Assembly: GCF_017355365.1 (NCBI RefSeq)
Contig: NZ_JADIJR010000001.1
Span: forward strand, 62,001 to 126,000
Length of the DNA stretch: 64,000 nucleotides
DNA from: Microbacterium sp. SD291
GTDB taxonomy: Bacteria > Actinomycetota > Actinomycetes > Actinomycetales > Microbacteriaceae
Reading direction: 5' to 3'
Shown piece by piece: positions 60,923 to 64,000 of this stretch. The notes under the pieces were generated by a model. It saw only the letters and a program-made list of their open reading frames with translations, had not been told where the DNA came from and made no database searches. Each line of letters begins with the position of its first letter. The first letter of the stretch is position 1. Position numbers and translations under genes: made by a program.

Positions 60923-61186
60923 TCACAGATGTCGGTAGACGTCCTGCAGGCTCAGGCCCTTGGCGATCATCATCACCTGCAGGTGGTACAGCAGCTGGGA
61001 GATCTCCTCGGCCGCCGCCTCGTCGGACTCGTACTCCGAGGCCATCCAGACCTCGGCGGCCTCCTCGACGATCTTCTTGCCGATCGTGTGCACACCGCCG
61101 TCGAGCTCTGCCACAGTTCCCGACCCCTCGGGGCGGGTCTCGGCCTTGACGCTGAGCTCGGCGAACAGCTCGTCGAAAGTCTTCAC
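60923..61186 (-). CDS. hisE: Phosphoribosyl-ATP pyrophosphatase, 87 aa
   Basis: Second step of histidine synthesis. All-helical NTP pyrophosphohydrolase fold with the EExxE metal motif in [16 protein letters not shown] and [19 protein letters not shown] start overlapping the rpe stop (GTGA). Confidence 0.95.
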   Translation of the reverse strand: MKTFDELFAELSVKAETRPEGSGTVAELDGGVHTIGKKIVEEAAEVWMASEYESDEAAAEEISQLLYHLQVMMIAKGLSLQDVYRHL

Positions 61187-61863
61187 GGTTCCAGGCTACC
61201 GGCTCTTGCCAGGTCTCTGAGCCGGGTGACGGCGGCCTCGATGTCGTCGGCGCCGTAGACGGCGGAGCCCGCGACGAAGGTGTTCGCGCCCGCCGCCGCG
61301 GCGATCTCGATCGTGCTGTCCGAGATGCCGCCGTCGACCTGGAGCCAGACGTCCGATCCTCGGCGCTTCGCCTCGTCGGCGAGTGCGCGGAGCTTCGGCA
61401 TGGTCTCGGGCATGAACCCCTGTCCGCCGAACCCCGGCTCGACCGTCATGACGAGGATCTGGTCGAACTCGTCGAGGATCTCGAAGAGCCCGTCAGCGGG
61501 TGTGCCTGGTTTGATGGCGACGCCCGCGCGCGCGCCGATGTCGCGCAGGCGCCGAGCCAGCGCGATCGGGTCGGCGGCCGCCTCGAGGTGGAAGGTGACG
61601 CTCGCAGCCCCGAGCTCCGCATACCCGGGCGCCCACCGGTCGGGGTCGCTGATCATCAGGTGCACATCGAGCGGGATCGGGCTCGTCGCCTGGATGCGCT
61701 CGACCATCTGCGGCCCGAACGTGAGGTTCGGGACGAAGTGGTTGTCCATGACATCGACGTGGGCGAAGTCGGCCGTCGCGATCTTCGCGAGGTCGCGCTG
61801 CATGTTGACGAAGTCGGCGGCGAGGATGCTGGGGTTGATGCGCGGCGCGTCAGGCAGGTGCAT
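61183..61863 (-). CDS. rpe: Ribulose-phosphate 3-epimerase, 226 aa
   Basis: Interconverts ribulose-5-P and xylulose-5-P in the pentose phosphate pathway. Signatures: [30 protein letters not shown] (metal His and Asp), [34 protein letters not shown] and [19 protein letters not shown]. Begins 4 nt after the rsmB stop. Confidence 0.96.
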   Translation of the reverse strand: MHLPDAPRINPSILAADFVNMQRDLAKIATADFAHVDVMDNHFVPNLTFGPQMVERIQATSPIPLDVHLMISDPDRWAPGYAELGAASVTFHLEAAADPIALARRLRDIGARAGVAIKPGTPADGLFEILDEFDQILVMTVEPGFGGQGFMPETMPKLRALADEAKRRGSDVWLQVDGGISDSTIEIAAAAGANTFVAGSAVYGADDIEAAVTRLRDLARAGSLEP

Positions 61864-61867
61864 GTGG

Positions 61868-63373
61868 TCAGTCTTCCTTCTGATCGGGTGCTGTCGTCTG
61901 ATCGGGGGCCGTGCGCTGCAGGAGAGCGAGGAACATGGCGTCGGTGCCGTGGCGGTGCGGCCAGAGTTGGACGCGCCCGGAGCCGTCCGTGCCGAGGTCG
62001 AGTGGCGCGTCGGCCACGCCCGCCATCACCGCACGCGCATCGAGCTCCGTGATGTCCGTGCGCCCGCGGAGGACCTCCTGGACGACACCCGTCGTCTCGG
62101 CGAGGTGCGGCGAGCACGTCGCGTACGCGACGATTCCTCCCGGTGCGAGCGCGTCGATCGCGGCGCCCAGCAGATCGACCTGCAGCGGCACGAGATCGGC
62201 CACATCCGCCGGGGACTTCCGCCATCGCGCCTCCGGTCGGCGCCGCAGGGCGCCGAGGCCGGTGCAGGGGGCGTCGACCAGGATGCGGTCGAACCCTCCG
62301 AGGTGCTCGGCCGCGAGCTGCCGTCCGTCCAGCTCGTGCACGACCACGTCACCGGGAACGGCACGCAGAGCGCTGCGCACGAGCCGGGCACGCGTGGGGA
62401 CGATCTCGTTCGCCTCCAGGGTGACGTCGTGGGTTCGGGCGATCGCCGCGAGCAGCGCCGTCTTGCCGCCGGGGCCGGCGCAGAGATCGAGCCAGCGCTC
62501 GCCCTCGCGGATCGGCGCGGCCGCGGTCAGTGCGAGCGCGACGAGCTGGGAGCCCTCGTCCTGCACGCGGATCGTCCCGCCGGATGCCGCGACCACGCGA
62601 TGCGGGTCGCCGCCCGGAGAGGCGAACGCGGTCGGCGCATAGGGGCGCCGGGGCTCCCCCGGCACGGCGAGGCCCGGGAGTGCGACGAGGGTCACCTCGG
62701 GTGAGGCGTTGTCGGCTTCGAGGAGCGCCTCCAGCTCGTCCACCCTGCCCTCGGCGGACAGTGCCCGCCGCAGCGCCCTGATCACCCACACCGGGTGCGC
62801 CGAGCGCAGTGCGAGCCGCTCGTCGTCCGAACGGGCGGCCTGCTCGATGCGCTCCTGCCACTGCCCCGGCGTCTCCCGCGAGATGCGGCGGAGCACCGCG
62901 TTCGCGAAGCTCGCAGCGCCCCTGCCCTTGACGGCGCCGACGAGGTTCACCGACTCGTTGACCGCCGCGTGCGAGGCCACGCGCGTCGCGAGGAGCTGGT
63001 GCGCGGCCAGGCGGAGGGCGTCCAGCACGGCAGGATCGATGTCGGCGATCTCGCGATCCGCGGCGGCCGCGATGATCGCGTCGTAGGTGCCACGGCGCCG
63101 CAGCGTGCCGTAGGCGAGCTCGGTCGCGAGCGCCGCATCCTGCGTATCGAGCCCCGCCTCGGCGATGGCCGAAGGGAGCACGAGATTCGCGTACGCGTCG
63201 GATTCCGACACGGCGCGCAGCACGTCGTACGCGACGCGGCGGGCAGGCTGGACCGTGCGCGAGGGTTCCCTCCGGCTCTGGCCGGAGCGCGCCTGGCCAC
63301 GATTGCCCTGATCGCGGCCGCCCTGGCCTCGGCCGTTCCGGGGAGAGCGCTCGTCGCGCTGCCGGCCGCTCAT
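61868..63373 (-). CDS. rsmB: 16S rRNA m5C967 methyltransferase, 501 aa
   Basis: SAM-dependent RNA methylase. A NusB-like N-terminal domain (ARRVAYDVLRAVSESDAYAN) is followed by the catalytic fold: WLDLCAGPGGKTALLAAIA (SAM), RILVDAPCTGLGALRRRPE (catalytic Cys) and VAYATCSPHLAETTGVV (second Cys). About 40 residues of Arg/Gly/Gln-rich low-complexity sequence precede the NusB-like domain, possibly RNA-binding. ATG at 63373 overlaps the fmt stop (ATGA). Confidence 0.94.
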   Translation of the reverse strand: MSGRQRDERSPRNGRGQGGRDQGNRGQARSGQSRREPSRTVQPARRVAYDVLRAVSESDAYANLVLPSAIAEAGLDTQDAALATELAYGTLRRRGTYDAIIAAAADREIADIDPAVLDALRLAAHQLLATRVASHAAVNESVNLVGAVKGRGAASFANAVLRRISRETPGQWQERIEQAARSDDERLALRSAHPVWVIRALRRALSAEGRVDELEALLEADNASPEVTLVALPGLAVPGEPRRPYAPTAFASPGGDPHRVVAASGGTIRVQDEGSQLVALALTAAAPIREGERWLDLCAGPGGKTALLAAIARTHDVTLEANEIVPTRARLVRSALRAVPGDVVVHELDGRQLAAEHLGGFDRILVDAPCTGLGALRRRPEARWRKSPADVADLVPLQVDLLGAAIDALAPGGIVAYATCSPHLAETTGVVQEVLRGRTDITELDARAVMAGVADAPLDLGTDGSGRVQLWPHRHGTDAMFLALLQRTAPDQTTAPDQKED

Positions 63374-64000
63374 GAACCCGCTCGCAGGCTCTCGACGCCA
63401 CGCTGTCCGCGCCACCAGTCGACCGCGTTCATCGCGCCCTTCCCTGCGGGCTGCACGCGTGCGACGGCCAGCGGAGACGTCCCGGTCCCGATGAGGACGT
63501 GCGTCTTCGTCGCGACGATCTCGCCCGGTTCCAGGGGCGATTCGGTGCTCGGCAGCGCCTCCAGCACCTTCAGCCGGAGTCCGTCGATCGCCGTGTGCGC
63601 TCCCGGCTCCGGGGTGACGCCGCGGAACCGGGCGAAGACCTGCTCCACAGGCTGCGTCCAGTCCAGCTCGCCGTCGGCGAGCGTCAGCTTCGGTGCCAGC
63701 GTCGGCTCGCCCTCCTGCGGCACGGCACGCGCCGTGCCGTCCCCGATGGCGGCGACGACGTCGGCCGTCAGCTCGGCGCCGTCGGCTGCGAGCGCCTCGA
63801 GCGCGGCATCCGCCGTCTCGTCGGCCGCCACGTCGACGACGCGGGAGGCGAAGACGTCGCCGGCATCCAGCGCCGGGACCAGCTGGAACACGCTGGCACC
63901 CAGCTCCGGGTCACCCGCGATGAGCGCCCGCTGCACCGGGGCCGCGCCCCGCCATTGCGGGAGCAGCGAGAAGTGGAGGTTGATCCAGCCGTGGGCAGGT
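63370..64000 (-). CDS. fmt: Methionyl-tRNA formyltransferase (5' end cut by window edge)
   Basis: Only the C-terminal ~210 residues are inside; the frame is open to base 64000. The catalytic-domain end GWINLHFSLLPQWRGAAPVQ and SVFQLVPALDAGDVFAS are visible, followed by the C-terminal OB-like tRNA-binding domain (TLADGELDWTQPVEQVF and on). It formylates initiator Met-tRNA. First gene seen in the minus-strand block; coupled to rsmB by ATGA. Confidence 0.95.
   Translation of the reverse strand, partial: PAHGWINLHFSLLPQWRGAAPVQRALIAGDPELGASVFQLVPALDAGDVFASRVVDVAADETADAALEALAADGAELTADVVAAIGDGTARAVPQEGEPTLAPKLTLADGELDWTQPVEQVFARFRGVTPEPGAHTAIDGLRLKVLEALPSTESPLEPGEIVATKTHVLIGTGTSPLAVARVQPAGKGAMNAVDWWRGQRGVESLRAGS

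Noticed and set aside
1..64000. CRISPR array, IS element, prophage or integrase
   Set aside because: No regularly spaced repeats, transposase, recombinase or att duplication seen at any scale.

Overview
The window is a high-GC actinobacterial chromosome segment that I assign to the Microbacteriaceae, most likely Microbacterium. The reasons are the very high G+C, an RbpA gene, tandem WYL (pafB/pafC-like) genes beside tatA-tatC and a HelY-type helicase, ANTAR regulators, and the his-trp-lgt-glt-pyk gene order. This is inference from gene content; no search was run. No IS element, prophage, CRISPR array or rRNA is visible. Two leucine tRNAs are present.

Layout. 1-6.5 kb: a cut SGNH hydrolase, an SF2 helicase, an HNH-endonuclease remnant, a ferritin-like/VIT1 metal transporter, tRNA-Leu(GAG), an M20 peptidase and uppP. 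6.5-17.6 kb: PAC2 protein, HAD hydrolase, trmI, an FKBP-like lipoprotein, two WYL regulators, tatA, tatC, helY-like helicase, lnt and rbpA. This is the classical flank of the Pup-proteasome locus, but arc/dop/pup/prcBA/pafA are absent from it. 17.7-24.7 kb: GDPD-SPFH-NfeD operon, SDR, HdeD-like membrane protein, and an AraC-VOC-UvrA-like operon. 24.7-26.2 kb: a small chimeric islet that replaced the 5' ends of a marR gene and a zinc-ribbon gene. 26-37.5 kb: accessory genes (AEC transporter, M23 peptidase, PAP2-diacylglycerol kinase fusion, TetR with two operators controlling a frameshifted DUF1761 gene, two MFS transporters, an SGNH/SUMF1-like pair, a luciferase-like oxidoreductase). 37.5-46.5 kb: DUF885 peptidase, polA, a thioesterase, three ANTAR-domain regulators and tRNA-Leu(CAA). 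46.5-64 kb: one long minus-strand housekeeping block read fmt-rsmB-rpe-hisE-hisG-hisF-hisI-trp membrane proteins-trpC-trpB-trpA-lgt-gltB-gltD-pyk.

How the genes work together. The minus-strand block joins histidine, tryptophan and glutamate synthesis with envelope lipoprotein processing (lgt; lnt lies elsewhere in the window) and central carbon metabolism. trpE is missing from its usual place between hisI and the trp membrane-protein gene. Many genes are joined by ATGA, GTGA or TGATG overlaps, which implies translational coupling.

A recurring pattern is a TANNNT-like -10 hexamer placed 5-7 nt before the start codon of about nineteen transcription-unit-leading genes. It indicates extensive leaderless transcription and was used to choose several starts. 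The most unusual features are the islet at about 25.05-25.94 kb, the TetR/DUF1761 module, the internally deleted GAF-ANTAR gene, and the collapsed proteasome locus.
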